Assembly: GCF_017491605.1 (NCBI RefSeq) | Contig: NZ_JAFGYY010000007.1 | Span: 62,001-126,000 of the forward strand | Origin: Pseudomonas sp. 30_B | GTDB taxonomy: Bacteria; Pseudomonadota; Gammaproteobacteria; Pseudomonadales; Pseudomonadaceae | Direction of reading: 5' to 3' | Length of the DNA: 64,000 nt | In this document: one piece after another, positions 32,321-41,463 of the stretch | Position numbering within the stretch: position 1 is the stretch's first letter | How the letters are laid out: every line of letters begins with the position of its first letter | Position numbers and translations under genes: made by a program | The notes under the pieces: model-generated | The model's input: only the letters and a program-made list of their open reading frames with translations | The model's database searches: none | Told to the model about the DNA's origin: nothing

Positions 32321-32917
32321 ATGATCCATCATGTGTGGGGGCTCTTCACCCATCCCGATCAGGAATGGCAGGAAATCCGTGGCGAGGAAGAATCCATCAG
32401 CCACATGTACCTGACCCACGTCCTGATCCTCGCTGCCATCCCGGTCATTTCCGCCTACATCGGCACCACGCAGGTCGGCTGGGTATTGGGCAATGCAGGA
32501 CCGGTCAAGCTCACGGCCGCCAGTGCGATGCAGCTGACCATCATGACCTATATCGCCATGCTCGCCGGCGTCGCCGTGATGGGCGCCTTCATCCACTGGA
32601 TGGCACGGACCTATGACGCCGCGCCCTCGATGACCCAATGCGTAGTCTTCGCCGCGTACACCGCTACCCCGCTGTTCATCGGCGGATTGGCGGCGCTCTA
32701 TCCTCACCTGTGGCTGGGCATGATCATCGGCACCGCCGCGATCTGCTACACCGTCTACCTGCTCTACGTCGGCATCCCGACCTTCATGAACATTCCCAAG
32801 GATGAAGGTTTCCTGTTCTCCAGCTCGGTGCTGGCGGTGGGACTGGTGGTGCTGGTGGCGATGATCGCCCTGTCGGTGATCCTCTGGGGCAGCGGCGTTG
32901 GCCCGGAGTACACCTGA
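32321..32917 (+). CDS. Yip1-domain inner-membrane protein
   Basis: 198 residues. N-terminal amphipathic block MIHHVWGLFTHPDQEWQEIR, typical of the bacterial Yip1 (YohC-like) family, then five helices (about 32-50, 68-90, 102-122, 125-148, 163-190). The biochemical role of this family in bacteria is unknown. GAGGAG lies 8 bases before the ATG. Monocistronic, with a structured leader and a good terminator. Confidence 0.85.
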   Translation: MIHHVWGLFTHPDQEWQEIRGEEESISHMYLTHVLILAAIPVISAYIGTTQVGWVLGNAGPVKLTAASAMQLTIMTYIAMLAGVAVMGAFIHWMARTYDAAPSMTQCVVFAAYTATPLFIGGLAALYPHLWLGMIIGTAAICYTVYLLYVGIPTFMNIPKDEGFLFSSSVLAVGLVVLVAMIALSVILWGSGVGPEYT

Positions 32918-32938
32918 TCCTGACCACGAAATGAACGA

Positions 32939-32965
32939 CCGGGCCCCAGTGGCCCGGTTTTCTTT
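32939..32965 (+). terminator. Intrinsic terminator after the Yip1 gene
   Basis: Arms ccgggcc and ggcccgg around ccagt, followed by ttttctttt. Confidence 0.9.
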
Positions 32966-33086
32966 TGCGCGCTTGCCTGAAACTCGCCGGGCTTGCCTGA
33001 ACCTGCACCCCGGACGAGCGGCCGCGAGAAATGCTCCGCCCGCGCTCCGACTGCGGCATAATCTGCCCCCGTCGGAGAACCACTGT

Positions 33087-33584
33087 ATGCCTGAACAGCT
33101 CAACGCTCGCGTCGAAGCCTGCTACCAGCAGGCCGAAGCCTTCTTCCAGCGGCGCTTTCCGCGCCCGGAAGTGAGCTTCCGGCTACGCGGCCAGAAGGCC
33201 GGCGTCGCCCACCTCGATGAGAACCTGCTGCGCTTCAACCCGCAGCTATACCGGGAAAACCGCGACCATTTCCTGCAACAGACCGTGGCCCACGAAGTGG
33301 CCCACCTGATCGCCCACCAGATGTTCGGCCCGCGCATCCGCCCCCACGGCGAGGAATGGCAACTGATCATGCGCGGCATCTACGGCCTGCCGCCGGATCG
33401 CTGCCACACCTACGAGATCAAGCGCCGCCGCGCCACCCGCTACCTGTATCGCTGCCACTGCGGCGAGGGCAACGAATTCCCCTTCTCCGCCCAGCGCCAC
33501 AACCTGGTCGCCCAGGGCCGCCGCTATTACTGCCGGCGCTGCCGCGCGACGCTGATCTTCACCGGCGAAACCCGCCGCGAGTGA
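33087..33584 (+). CDS. SprT-family zinc metalloprotein
   Basis: 165 residues. Zincin motif HEVAH at H69-H73, then a C-terminal zinc ribbon with CHCG (about 128) and CRRC (about 150). Bacterial SprT relates to the eukaryotic protease Spartan, but its substrate is not established. The ATG at 33087 is chosen because GGAG lies about 10 bases upstream; a longer in-frame reading begins before the Yip1 terminator. Convergent with the CoA-transferase gene, 6 bp apart. Confidence 0.9.
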   Translation: MPEQLNARVEACYQQAEAFFQRRFPRPEVSFRLRGQKAGVAHLDENLLRFNPQLYRENRDHFLQQTVAHEVAHLIAHQMFGPRIRPHGEEWQLIMRGIYGLPPDRCHTYEIKRRRATRYLYRCHCGEGNEFPFSAQRHNLVAQGRRYYCRRCRATLIFTGETRRE

Positions 33585-33590
33585 TGCCGC

Positions 33591-34772
33591 TCAGGCGATG
33601 ACTTTCGCCGCCTTCAGCGCCTCGACCTGCTCGGCCGAGTAGCCCAGCTCCGCCATCACCTCGACCGTGTGCGCGCCCAATGCGACACCGATATGGCGCG
33701 GCTCGGGCAGGCCGGCGGAGAAGTGGATCGGACAGGCGATCTGCCGCTGCTCGCCACCCTTGCCATTAGGAACGCCGGTAACCACGCCGCGTTCGCGCAG
33801 TTGTGGATGCTCGACCGCCTCGGACAACGACAGCATCGGCTCGACGCAGGCGTCCAGCACGGCAAAGCGTTCCTGCCACTCGCTGAAATCGTGCTTCTCG
33901 AACTCGATGGCGATCTCACGCTTGAGCGCCCGCTGGTCCTCCGGTTTGGGCGACAGCCCGCGTGCGGCCAGCTCCGGGCGGCCGATGGCGGCACAGAACT
34001 GCTGCATGAATTGCGGCTCCAGGCTGCCCACCGAAAACCAGCGGCCATCGCGGGTGCGGTAGTAGTCGTAGAAGCTGCCGCCGTTGAGTGCGAGGCCTTC
34101 CATTTCCGGCTCCACCCCTGCCGCGAGATACCCCGCGCCCGCCATGCCATGCAGACTGAACGCGCAGTCGGTCATGCTCACGTCGACCTGCTGCCCCTCT
34201 CCCGTCTGCTGGCGGTGGATAACCGCGGCCAGCAAACCCATCACGCCATGCAGCGACCCGCCGCCGATGTCCGCCAACTGCACGCCCAGCGGCAGCGGGC
34301 CGGTGTCGCGGCGGCCGGTGTAGCTGGCGACGCCGGCCAGGGCCAGGTAGTTGATGTCGTGCCCGGCGCGATCACGGAAGGGGCCGGTCTGGCCATAGCC
34401 GGTAATCGACACGTAGATCAGCTTCGGGTTGATCGCCCTGAGCGCCTCGTAGCCCACGCCCAGCTTGTCCATCACACCGGGGCGGAACTGCTCCAGCACG
34501 ATGTCGTATTCCCGCACCAGCTGCTTCACCACCTCCACCGCCTGGGGCTGCTTGAGGTCAAGGCCGATGGAACGCTTGTTGCGGTTGAGGTAGGCATGGC
34601 TGGCGGAGGTGCCGTCCGCGTGCGGCGGCAGCACACGCACCAGGTCCATGCGCGTGGGCGACTCCACCCGCAGCACCTGGGCACCCATGTCGGCCAGCAG
34701 CAGCGAGGCGAACGGCCCCGGCAGCAGGGTGGAGAAATCGAGGATCTTCAGTGAGGCGAGCGGGCCGTTCAT
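33591..34772 (-). CDS. Family III CoA-transferase (CaiB/BaiF)
   Basis: 393 residues. Moves CoA between carboxylates or, in the racemase branch, epimerises 2-methylacyl-CoA. Motifs: LPGPFASLLLADMGAQVLRVE near the N-terminus, NRNKRSIGLDLK, VLEQFRPGVMDKLG, and the catalytic Asp in AGHDINYLALAG (about D168-170). The ATG has AGGAG 6 bases upstream, which decides against a TTG seven codons earlier. It lies 42 bp after an acyl-CoA dehydrogenase on the same strand, so the pair may serve catabolism of one acyl-CoA. The alternative name alpha-methylacyl-CoA racemase fits equally. Confidence 0.87.
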   Translation of the reverse strand: MNGPLASLKILDFSTLLPGPFASLLLADMGAQVLRVESPTRMDLVRVLPPHADGTSASHAYLNRNKRSIGLDLKQPQAVEVVKQLVREYDIVLEQFRPGVMDKLGVGYEALRAINPKLIYVSITGYGQTGPFRDRAGHDINYLALAGVASYTGRRDTGPLPLGVQLADIGGGSLHGVMGLLAAVIHRQQTGEGQQVDVSMTDCAFSLHGMAGAGYLAAGVEPEMEGLALNGGSFYDYYRTRDGRWFSVGSLEPQFMQQFCAAIGRPELAARGLSPKPEDQRALKREIAIEFEKHDFSEWQERFAVLDACVEPMLSLSEAVEHPQLRERGVVTGVPNGKGGEQRQIACPIHFSAGLPEPRHIGVALGAHTVEVMAELGYSAEQVEALKAAKVIA

Positions 34773-34814
34773 GGGCACTCCTGTTTCGCTCAATCGATGC
34801 GTGGGCGCCGCGCC

Positions 34815-35954
34815 TCAGAGCTTCATGCCGCGGCTGATGATCTCTTTCATGATTTCCGAAGTACCGGCGAAGATGCGCTGAATACGCGCGTTCGCATACA
34901 TCTTGCAGATCGGATACTCCCACATGTAACCCCAGCCGCCGTGCAGTTGCACGCCCTCATCGACCACCTTGCACAGCAGCTCGGTGGTGAACAGCTTGGC
35001 CTCGGCGGCCACTTCGGGGGTGAGCTTCTTCTGGTTGTGGTCCATCACGCAGCGGTCGGTGAAGACCTGTGCCACGTCGATCTGCGTGCGCATCTCGGCG
35101 AGCTTGAAGCGGGTGTTCTGGAAGTGCGCGACCGGACGGTCGAAGGCCTTGCGCTCCTTCACATAGTCGATGGTCGCGTTCAGCGCCGCCTCGGCACCAG
35201 CCACCGCGCCGCAGGCGTTGGTCAGGCGCTCCTGGGCGAGCATGTTCATCAGGTAGAAGAAGCCGCCCTTGGCGTCGCCCAGCAGGTTTTCCTTCGGCAC
35301 TTTGACGTTGTTGAAGAACAGCTCGGCGGTGTCCTGGCTCTTCATGCCCAGCTTCTTCAGGTTGCGCCCGCGCTCGAAGCCTTCCATGCCGCGCTCGACC
35401 ACGAACAGGCCCATGGCATGCTTGTTCGAAGGGTCGGTCTTGGCCGCGACTATCACCAGGTCTGCCAGCAGCCCGTTGGAGATGAACACCTTGGAGCCGT
35501 TGAGGACGAAATGATCGCCCTTGTCCACCGCCGTGGTACGCATGCCGGCCAGGTCGGAACCGGCCGATGGCTCGGTCATCGCCACCGCCAGGATGCTCTC
35601 GCCACGGATGATCCCCGGCAGCCAGCGGGCCTTCTGCTCGGCGTTGCCGTACTCGGCAATGTAGGGACCGCACAGCGCCGAGTGCAGCGGGATCATGAAG
35701 CCCGGCTCGTTGATAGCGGCCAGTTCCTCACACATGATCTGTTCGTAGCGGAAATCCTTCAGCGCGGTTCCGCCGTACTCCTCCTCCGCCCAGGGCAACA
35801 GGAAGCCCATCTCCCCCGCCTTGCGCCAGACGCTGCGGTCCACCACACCGGCCTCCTCCCATTCTTCCTGGTGGGGCACCACTTCCTTGTCGAGGAAGGA
35901 TCGGAACGCATCGCGGAACAGGTTGTGCTCGGTCTCGAAGTGATTGCGCAGCAT
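34815..35954 (-). CDS. Acyl-CoA dehydrogenase
   Basis: FAD enzyme, 379 residues, introducing the alpha-beta double bond into an acyl-CoA. FAD-binding MTEPSAGSDLAGMRTTA (about 125-141), FISNG, the helical C-terminal domain with YVKERKAFDRPVAHFQNTRFKLAEM, QLHGGWGYMWEYPI and the end block RIQRIFAGTSEIMKEII. The usual catalytic-base position of medium/long-chain enzymes falls near MWEYPICKMY. GGGAG precedes the ATG; a longer reading upstream is not supported. Likely cotranscribed with the CoA-transferase gene. Confidence 0.92.
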   Translation of the reverse strand: MLRNHFETEHNLFRDAFRSFLDKEVVPHQEEWEEAGVVDRSVWRKAGEMGFLLPWAEEEYGGTALKDFRYEQIMCEELAAINEPGFMIPLHSALCGPYIAEYGNAEQKARWLPGIIRGESILAVAMTEPSAGSDLAGMRTTAVDKGDHFVLNGSKVFISNGLLADLVIVAAKTDPSNKHAMGLFVVERGMEGFERGRNLKKLGMKSQDTAELFFNNVKVPKENLLGDAKGGFFYLMNMLAQERLTNACGAVAGAEAALNATIDYVKERKAFDRPVAHFQNTRFKLAEMRTQIDVAQVFTDRCVMDHNQKKLTPEVAAEAKLFTTELLCKVVDEGVQLHGGWGYMWEYPICKMYANARIQRIFAGTSEIMKEIISRGMKL

Positions 35955-36099
35955 GGTCGACTCCCGGTGGGTTGAGTGCCCGCAGGGTAGGTGCTGGCCG
36001 CGCGCGGCCTCAATGACGCGAGCGCTCAGGGTCGATTGACGCAATCGGCCAGGGAATGCGAGGGTGAAACCTCCGATAGCCGCAGCGGAGAGCGCCCGC

Positions 36100-36564
36100 A
36101 TGCAGATTCGCCCTTTCCAGCCGGAGGACATCCCACTCTACGAAAGCTGGTTCGACGACCCGCTGCTTGACGCACAACTGGGCCCGATGGATCGGTACTG
36201 GCTGGAACAGGTGCTCGCCGATGCGGACAAGGCTCAATACAGCATCCTGCGTGGCGGCCTGCTGGTCGCGGTGGTGGGGGTTTGCCTGCCCACCCCGGCG
36301 CGTCCGTACTACTTCGTCACCGACCTCGCCGTGCGTCCGGCATTACGCGGCTCAGGCATCGGGCGCGCGGTAATGACGCTGGTGATGAGCCGGCCGGAAC
36401 TGCAGGGCAGTCCCCTGTGGCGGGCCAGCGTGAAGCCGGACAACCCGGCGGCGCTGGCATTCCTCCTCAAGCTGGGCTGGACGCGGCTGGAAATGGGCAA
36501 TCCGTTCGATGAGCTGCTTGAGTTCGAATTCTGCCGACGGCCAGCGGGGCCTTTGCTCCGCTGA
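36100..36564 (+). CDS. GNAT-family N-acetyltransferase
   Basis: 154 residues. Acetyl-CoA-binding motif A is visible as VTDLAVRPALRGSGIGRAVM (about 72-91), and NPAALAFLLKLGW matches motif B. Substrate unknown. The ATG with GGAG 9 bases upstream is preferred over a GTG twelve codons earlier. Divergent from the acyl-CoA dehydrogenase gene. Confidence 0.85.
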   Translation: MQIRPFQPEDIPLYESWFDDPLLDAQLGPMDRYWLEQVLADADKAQYSILRGGLLVAVVGVCLPTPARPYYFVTDLAVRPALRGSGIGRAVMTLVMSRPELQGSPLWRASVKPDNPAALAFLLKLGWTRLEMGNPFDELLEFEFCRRPAGPLLR

Positions 36565-36576
36565 TCCAGCAAGGGC

Positions 36577-36651
36577 GTAGGAGCGGACTCCGTCCGCGAT
36601 GATTTCACCTTCTACGTGAGGCGAGCCAATCGCGGATAAATCCGCTCCTAC
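36577..36651. repeat. Pseudomonas-type REP/palindromic repeat
   Basis: Outer arms gtaggagcgga and tccgctcctac, inner arms tccgcga and tcgcgga, total 75 bp, between the GNAT gene and the porin terminator. This is the typical intergenic REP-like palindrome of pseudomonads. Confidence 0.8.
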
Positions 36652-36699
36652 AACAGCCGGCGGTTTGGCGTTCATACGGAAGCAACTTCCTGGTCCCAT

Positions 36700-36726
36700 A
36701 AAAAAACCCCCGCCGAGGCGGGGGTT
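36700..36726 (-). terminator. Intrinsic terminator of the porin gene
   Basis: On the minus strand a GC-rich stem of aacccccgcc with ggcgggggtt is followed by seven T. It lies 33 bp after the porin stop. Confidence 0.92.
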
Positions 36727-36758
36727 CACACAAAGGAGTCAACGGTACTGCGTAGTGC

Positions 36759-38075
36759 TTAGAACACGTATTGCAGACGGGTCACGACGCCGTTGCCGTC
36801 ATCGTCGCCGTTGGCGTTGCGGATGCCGTCGGTGGTGACGTGAACGTAGTCGAGGGAGACCTTCACCGCTTCGTTGGCGTACCAGTTCACACCGACAGTG
36901 TTGGTGCTGGCCTTGGTGTCGCCCACGTCGCGGGTAGCGGTAGCCACGACCACGTTCGGGTCGTCGACCTTGATGTGGTCGTAACGGTAGAAGACTTCCC
37001 AGGCACCGAGCTGCTTGTCAGCCGGCTTGATGGTGTCGAACTTGGCGCCATCGAGCTTGTATCCGCGGGATTCGCCGGTGATGGTGTACGCCAGTTGGCC
37101 GTAGTAACCGTCAGCCTTGATGTCCTGGTAGGCATTGGCATCGGCTTTCAGCTTGCGGTCGACGTATTCGGCCTGAGCGGAGAACGGGCCGAAGGCGTAG
37201 GCCAGTTCAGCACCCCAGGTGGAGTCGTCCTTGTAGGAACCGGCAGGGCTCAGGGTAGCGCCGCCGAAGGTCGCGCGGTTGCCGTTGTCGCCGGCGTCGT
37301 TACCGCCGTTGGTGGCCACGCCACGCATGCCCAGACGCGGACGGATGCGGGAGTCGAAGGCGGTGTCGTTCAGGTCGCGGTAGGCGTAGTCCAGACCGAC
37401 GTGCAGGACATTGCCGTCGGTGTTCATCGGAGCGAACACGCCACGGAAGTTGAACTGCTTGACGCTGTCGCCGTCGGTGTCGTCGGCGTCCTTGGCGAAC
37501 ACGCCGGCATCGACGTAGGCCATGTTGGCAATCACGCCGCCCACCTGAGCACCCATACCGTCCTGGTGGGTGTTGATCCAGTCAGCAATTTCGTAGGCGG
37601 AAGTACGCTCGGTGGCGGTAACCCACTTGGAGCTGGTGGCTTTTTCCAGGCCGAAGTCGGGGTCGAAACGACCGAACTTCAGAGTGACCGGAGCGAAGCC
37701 GATGTAGCTGAAGGAAGCTTCGTCGAAGTAACCGTTGTCAGCGTTACCCGAGTTGTGGGACATGTCATAGTTGATCTGGTATTTCCAGTCGCGGTACATG
37801 GTGCCGCCCAGTTCCAGGTAGGCACGACGGAAGTACGCGGCGTCAGCCTCGTTGCCGTTCTTGGTGTAGAAACCATCGAAACGGCTGTAATCCGCTTGCA
37901 GACGGCCACCCAGCTTGAAGCTGAACTCTTTGTCGGTGGTGCCGACCTCAAGGCCGCCCTTGGTCTTGATAACGATATCGGCGCCATCGGTGGTGACTGT
38001 GCCTGCGAAAGCCTGGGCGGAAACGGCCAGTGCCAGGGCAGTGGCGGCGTAACCGGCGAAGTGCTTACGGATCAT
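36759..38075 (-). CDS. OprP/OprO-family phosphate-selective-type porin
   Basis: Outer-membrane 16-strand porin, 438 residues, with a signal peptide cleaved after AFA (about 24). The mature N-terminus has [36 protein letters not shown], matching in style the periplasmic coil and first strand of OprP, and the last residue is Phe (LQYVF), the outer-membrane assembly signal. OprP and OprO carry phosphate or polyphosphate; anion selectivity here is inferred. I looked for a Pho box upstream and saw none. The 298-bp upstream region is AT-rich in its far half and holds no other gene. Confidence 0.88.
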   Translation of the reverse strand: MIRKHFAGYAATALALAVSAQAFAGTVTTDGADIVIKTKGGLEVGTTDKEFSFKLGGRLQADYSRFDGFYTKNGNEADAAYFRRAYLELGGTMYRDWKYQINYDMSHNSGNADNGYFDEASFSYIGFAPVTLKFGRFDPDFGLEKATSSKWVTATERTSAYEIADWINTHQDGMGAQVGGVIANMAYVDAGVFAKDADDTDGDSVKQFNFRGVFAPMNTDGNVLHVGLDYAYRDLNDTAFDSRIRPRLGMRGVATNGGNDAGDNGNRATFGGATLSPAGSYKDDSTWGAELAYAFGPFSAQAEYVDRKLKADANAYQDIKADGYYGQLAYTITGESRGYKLDGAKFDTIKPADKQLGAWEVFYRYDHIKVDDPNVVVATATRDVGDTKASTNTVGVNWYANEAVKVSLDYVHVTTDGIRNANGDDDGNGVVTRLQYVF

Positions 38076-38373
38076 CGAAGATTCCCCTTAATGGTATTTA
38101 GCGTTGAACACGCCGAGTGCCTGGCTGCTGCGCGGCCCCCAAGGTCACGCACAGGCCGTCTGGCGGCCCCCGTTTGTGTTGCTGGGAATCTTGGCGAGGG
38201 GTTATTTCAGATCAGTTGCTCGTAGATAAAACTTTTATTACAAAGGAACTTTTGATTTCTTTGAGTCATATAGCTCCTAACTCTTGTCCGACCAGGCTGC
38301 GGACGCTTTCCGGCAGCCACTTTGGCGGTATGCTTTCTCCTTCATCTGAAAGACCTTGCCTTCAGGCGTCCCC

Positions 38374-39288
38374 ATGCACGAACTGCAACCCCTGATCCAG
38401 CAGCACGGCCTTTCCCTGCTGTTCCTCAACGTCCTGCTGGAACAGCTCGGCCTGCCGATTCCCGCCTACCCGGCCCTGATCGTCGCTGGCGCCCTGGCCC
38501 TGCAAGGCAGCGGCGTGCCGCTGGGCGAAGCGCTGGCAGTGGCGGTCATCGCCTGCCTGATCGCGGACTGCATCTGGTACTTCGCCGGCCGGCACTACGG
38601 CGGCTTCATGCTGCGCAGTGTGTGCAAGGTCTCGCTGTCACCGGACAGCTGCATCCGCCAGAGCCAGAGCCTGTATCTGCGCATTGGCCCACGCGCGCTG
38701 CTGATCTCGCGCTTTCTCCCCGGCGCCAGCGCGCTGACCACCACCATGGCCGGCATGACCGGCACCCGTCTGCCTCGCTTCCTCGGTTATGACTGCGCCG
38801 GGGCCGCGCTCTGGGCCGGTTCGGCGTTGATGATTGGCAGCATCTTCAGCGATGCGGTGGATTACGTGCTCGGCTGGCTCAGCCAATACGCCAGCCTCGG
38901 CGCCGCGCTGCTGTTCGGCGCCTTCGCCCTGTTCATCGCCTGGAAGCTCTGGCAGCGCTACAGCCTGCTGCGGCGCACCTCGCGGATTCCGCGCATCAGC
39001 GTCGACGAGCTGCGCGCCCGCCTGAACGCCGAACAACCGCCGCTGATCCTCGACGTGCGCGCGCAGTTCGACAGCGAAGCGATCCCCGGCTCCATTCCCT
39101 TCGGGCTCGACGCGCCGCTGGACCAGTTGAGTGGCAGCCTGGAGGGCAAGGATGTGGTGATCTACTGCGCCTGCCCCCACGAACTCTCCGCCGCCATGCT
39201 CGCCGAACGGCTGCAGGCGTCCGGGCATCCGCGCGCATGGGCGCTGTCGGGTGGGTTGGATGCATGGCATGCGCAGGGACCGGATTGA
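38374..39288 (+). CDS. DedA-family membrane protein fused to a rhodanese domain
   Basis: 304 residues. The N-terminal 200 form a DedA/VTT domain (LLEQLGLPIPAYPALIVAGAL near 28-48, FAGRHYGG, SRFLPGASALTTTMAGMTG with the conserved F/R-x-x-P-G segment). The C-terminal 100 form a rhodanese domain (LILDVRAQFDSEAIPGSI) with a candidate active Cys in IYCACPHE. DedA proteins move or flip undecaprenyl phosphate and related lipids; the rhodanese may sense or transfer sulfur. ATG with caggcg upstream; a TTG six codons earlier is the alternative. Confidence 0.88.
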   Translation: MHELQPLIQQHGLSLLFLNVLLEQLGLPIPAYPALIVAGALALQGSGVPLGEALAVAVIACLIADCIWYFAGRHYGGFMLRSVCKVSLSPDSCIRQSQSLYLRIGPRALLISRFLPGASALTTTMAGMTGTRLPRFLGYDCAGAALWAGSALMIGSIFSDAVDYVLGWLSQYASLGAALLFGAFALFIAWKLWQRYSLLRRTSRIPRISVDELRARLNAEQPPLILDVRAQFDSEAIPGSIPFGLDAPLDQLSGSLEGKDVVIYCACPHELSAAMLAERLQASGHPRAWALSGGLDAWHAQGPD

Positions 39289-39400
39289 TCCGCGAAGCGA
39301 TCGGTAGCCGTCCGCGATAGTCGGAGTGCCGGGAGGGTTCACGGATAAGATCCGCTCCTGCGGGAGCCATCGCTGCGAAACGCCCGTCGATCCCGCCCTT

Positions 39401-39479
39401 GCAGGAGCGAGCTTGCTCGCGAATCAGGGTTTCCGGCGACTCCAGCGTCAAGCGGGTTCGCGAGCAAGCTCGCTCCTAC
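39401..39479. repeat. Pseudomonas-type REP/palindromic repeat
   Basis: Arms gcaggagcgagcttgctcgc and its near-complement gcgagcaagctcgctcctac bound a 79-bp palindrome. Just before it (about 39317-39361) is a worn copy of the other unit type (gtccgcga ... tccgctcctgc). Together they fill most of the 209-bp gap after the DedA gene. Confidence 0.8.
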
Positions 39480-39497
39480 GAAGAGCCTTGCGCGGGC

Positions 39498-39737
39498 TCA
39501 GCGTCGCGAATGGTCCCGGCGCAGTTCCGCAAGGTGCGCGGCGAGCAGCTCGGTGTCCGCGCTGGTCTTCTCCGGCAGCGCACGCAGGGTCGCCTGGGCC
39601 AACCTCATCTGCCGCAGGTAGCGCCGGCAGTTGCGGCACAGCAGCAGGTGCCGCCGTAGCGCCAGCTTCTCGCGAAAGCCCAGTTGTTCGTCCAGCAGGT
39701 CGCTGGAGCGTGCCACCAGTTCCTTGCAGGTCAGCAT
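39498..39737 (-). CDS. Zinc-finger anti-sigma factor (putative)
   Basis: 79 residues, a single zf-HC2-type domain: TCKELVARSSDLLD near the N-terminus and the ZAS motif H-x3-C-x2-C in RRHLLLCRNCRRYL (about 30-40). No membrane helix, so it would be a soluble cytoplasmic anti-sigma. It overlaps the sigma factor gene by 7 bp, the usual layout for sigma/anti-sigma pairs. Redox or metal sensing through the Cys/His site is inferred. Confidence 0.85.
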   Translation of the reverse strand: MLTCKELVARSSDLLDEQLGFREKLALRRHLLLCRNCRRYLRQMRLAQATLRALPEKTSADTELLAAHLAELRRDHSRR

Positions 39738-40339
39738 TCCCCGGTCTCCTCGAAGTACTCCAGCGTGGCGAACACCTTCAGCCGCGCACGATGCAGCAGC
39801 ACCCTGACATTGGAGAGCGAAACGTCCAGAAGATTACAGATCTCGTCCAGCTCCAGTCCCTGCCGTTCGCGCAGCAGCAGGACACTGCGCTGCAGCTCGG
39901 ACAGGCTGGCGAGGGTATTTTCCAGGCATTCGCGCAGTTCATCCTCGGCCAGCAGGGCTTCCGGGGAATCTTCGTGCCAGGCCAACGGTGCCGGGCTCCA
40001 GTGACCGTCGGCGGCGAAACGGGCGTCGTCGATGCTGCCGTGGGGTGCGGGCAGATCGTCCAGCGAGATATCGCGGCGAACCTTGCGCAGTCGGGATTTG
40101 GCGGTATTGGCAGTGATGGTCAGCAACCAGGTCTTGAGGCTGGAACGGCCCTGGAAGCCATCGAGATTGCGCACGGCAGCAAGCCAGGCATCCTGCACCA
40201 CTTCGTCGGCCTGGGCACCGCCGACGATGGCGATGGCAACGGCACGCATCGCACCCTGGTAGGCGGCTACCAGGGTGCGGAAAGCCTGCTGGTCACCGGC
40301 CAGCAGGCGCGACAACAGTTCGCTGTCGTCTGTGGGCAC
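39731..40339 (-). CDS. ECF-type RNA polymerase sigma factor
   Basis: 202 residues. Sigma region 2 (about 8-75: FRTLVAAYQGAMRAVAIAIVGGAQADEVVQDAWLAAVRNLDGF, quoted as landmarks FRTLV, DEVVQDAW and WLLTITAN) and region 4 (about 140-190: LSELQRSVLLLRERQGLELDEI, LDVSLSNVRVLLHRAR). The start is GTG, 2 bp after the fabH2 stop, and the ribosome binding site is weak, so expression may depend on fabH2 translation. It would control an unknown regulon, held in check by the overlapping anti-sigma. Confidence 0.9.
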   Translation of the reverse strand: MPTDDSELLSRLLAGDQQAFRTLVAAYQGAMRAVAIAIVGGAQADEVVQDAWLAAVRNLDGFQGRSSLKTWLLTITANTAKSRLRKVRRDISLDDLPAPHGSIDDARFAADGHWSPAPLAWHEDSPEALLAEDELRECLENTLASLSELQRSVLLLRERQGLELDEICNLLDVSLSNVRVLLHRARLKVFATLEYFEETGEC

Positions 40340-40341
40340 GA

Positions 40342-41463
40342 TCAGCGCTTGCGCAGGATCACGCTGCCGATGGAGTAGCCGGCGCCGAAGGAGCTCAATA
40401 CGCCGATGGAGCCGGCGGGCAGGTCGTCCTGGTACTTGTGCAGGGCAATCACCGAACCGGCCGAGCTGGTGTTGGCGTAGGTGTCGAGGATTACCGGCGC
40501 CTCGTGGGCCTCGGCGTCGCGGCCGAGCAGCTTGCGGGTGATCAGCAGGTTCATGTTCAGGTTGGCCTGGTGCAACCAGAAGCGCTTCACGTCGCTGACC
40601 GGGATGTCGTTCTGCGCCAGGTGCTCGCCGATCAGCTCGGCCACCATCGGGCAGACGTCCTTGAACACCTTGCGGCCTTCCTGCACGAACAGCTTGTCGC
40701 GCGTGCCGATGCCCTCTTCCGCGGCGCGGTTGAGGAAGCCGAAGTTGTTGCGGATGTTGTTGGAGAACTGGGTCAGCAGCTTGGTGCTCACCACGTCGAA
40801 CTGGTGCTTGGAGGTGGCCTGGTCGGCGCGCTCGACGATTACCGCAGTGGCGGCATCACCGAAGATGAAGTGGCTGTCGCGGTCGCGGAAGTTCAGGTGG
40901 CCGGTGCAGATTTCCGGGTTGACCATCAGGATGGCGCGGGCCTGGCCGAGCTGCACGCTGTTCACCGCGGCCTGCAGGCCGAAGGTGGCCGAGGAGCAGG
41001 CGACGTTCATGTCGAAGCCGAAACCCTGGATGCCGAGGGCCGCCTGCACTTCGATGGCCACCGCCGGGTAGGCGCGCTGCAGGTTGGAACAGGCGACGAT
41101 CACGCCGTCGATGTCTTCCGCAGTACGGCCGGCGCGCTGCAGGGCCTCCCTGGCGGCGTGTACGGCCATTTCACAGAGGATGCCCCAGTCTTCGTTGGAG
41201 CGCTCCGGAATGCGCGGAGCCATGCGATGGGGATCGAGGATGCCTTCCTTGTTCACCACGAAGCGGCTCTTGATGCCGGAAGCTTTCTCGATGAAGGCGG
41301 AGCTGGATTCGGCCAGCGGCTCCATCTCGCCCTTGGCGATCGCCTCGGCGTGTTCTTCGTTGTGAATGCGGACGTAGCTGTTGAAGGATTCCACCAGTTC
41401 ATCGTTGGAAATGCTGAACGGCGGGGTATACAGGCCTGTTCCGCTGATCACGACTTTATGCAC
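40342..41463 (-). CDS. fabH2: Beta-ketoacyl-ACP synthase III-like enzyme FabH2 (PA3286 type)
   Basis: 373 residues, thiolase fold. Catalytic triad C156 (NVACSSATFG), H298 (WLHQANLNMN) and N331 (YANTSSAG). In P. aeruginosa the homologue PA3286 was shown to condense octanoyl-CoA with malonyl-ACP, shunting beta-oxidation products into fatty acid synthesis; assignment here rests on motif and synteny. The start is GTG with GAGG 7 bases upstream, giving MHKVVISGTGLYTPPF; a longer reading is not needed. It heads a likely transcript with the ECF sigma and anti-sigma. Confidence 0.92.
   Translation of the reverse strand: MHKVVISGTGLYTPPFSISNDELVESFNSYVRIHNEEHAEAIAKGEMEPLAESSSAFIEKASGIKSRFVVNKEGILDPHRMAPRIPERSNEDWGILCEMAVHAAREALQRAGRTAEDIDGVIVACSNLQRAYPAVAIEVQAALGIQGFGFDMNVACSSATFGLQAAVNSVQLGQARAILMVNPEICTGHLNFRDRDSHFIFGDAATAVIVERADQATSKHQFDVVSTKLLTQFSNNIRNNFGFLNRAAEEGIGTRDKLFVQEGRKVFKDVCPMVAELIGEHLAQNDIPVSDVKRFWLHQANLNMNLLITRKLLGRDAEAHEAPVILDTYANTSSAGSVIALHKYQDDLPAGSIGVLSSFGAGYSIGSVILRKR

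Noticed and set aside
38076..38373. Pho box upstream of the OprP/OprO-type porin
   Set aside because: I looked for direct CTGTCAT repeats on both strands and did not see a credible pair. Phosphate control therefore stays unproven.
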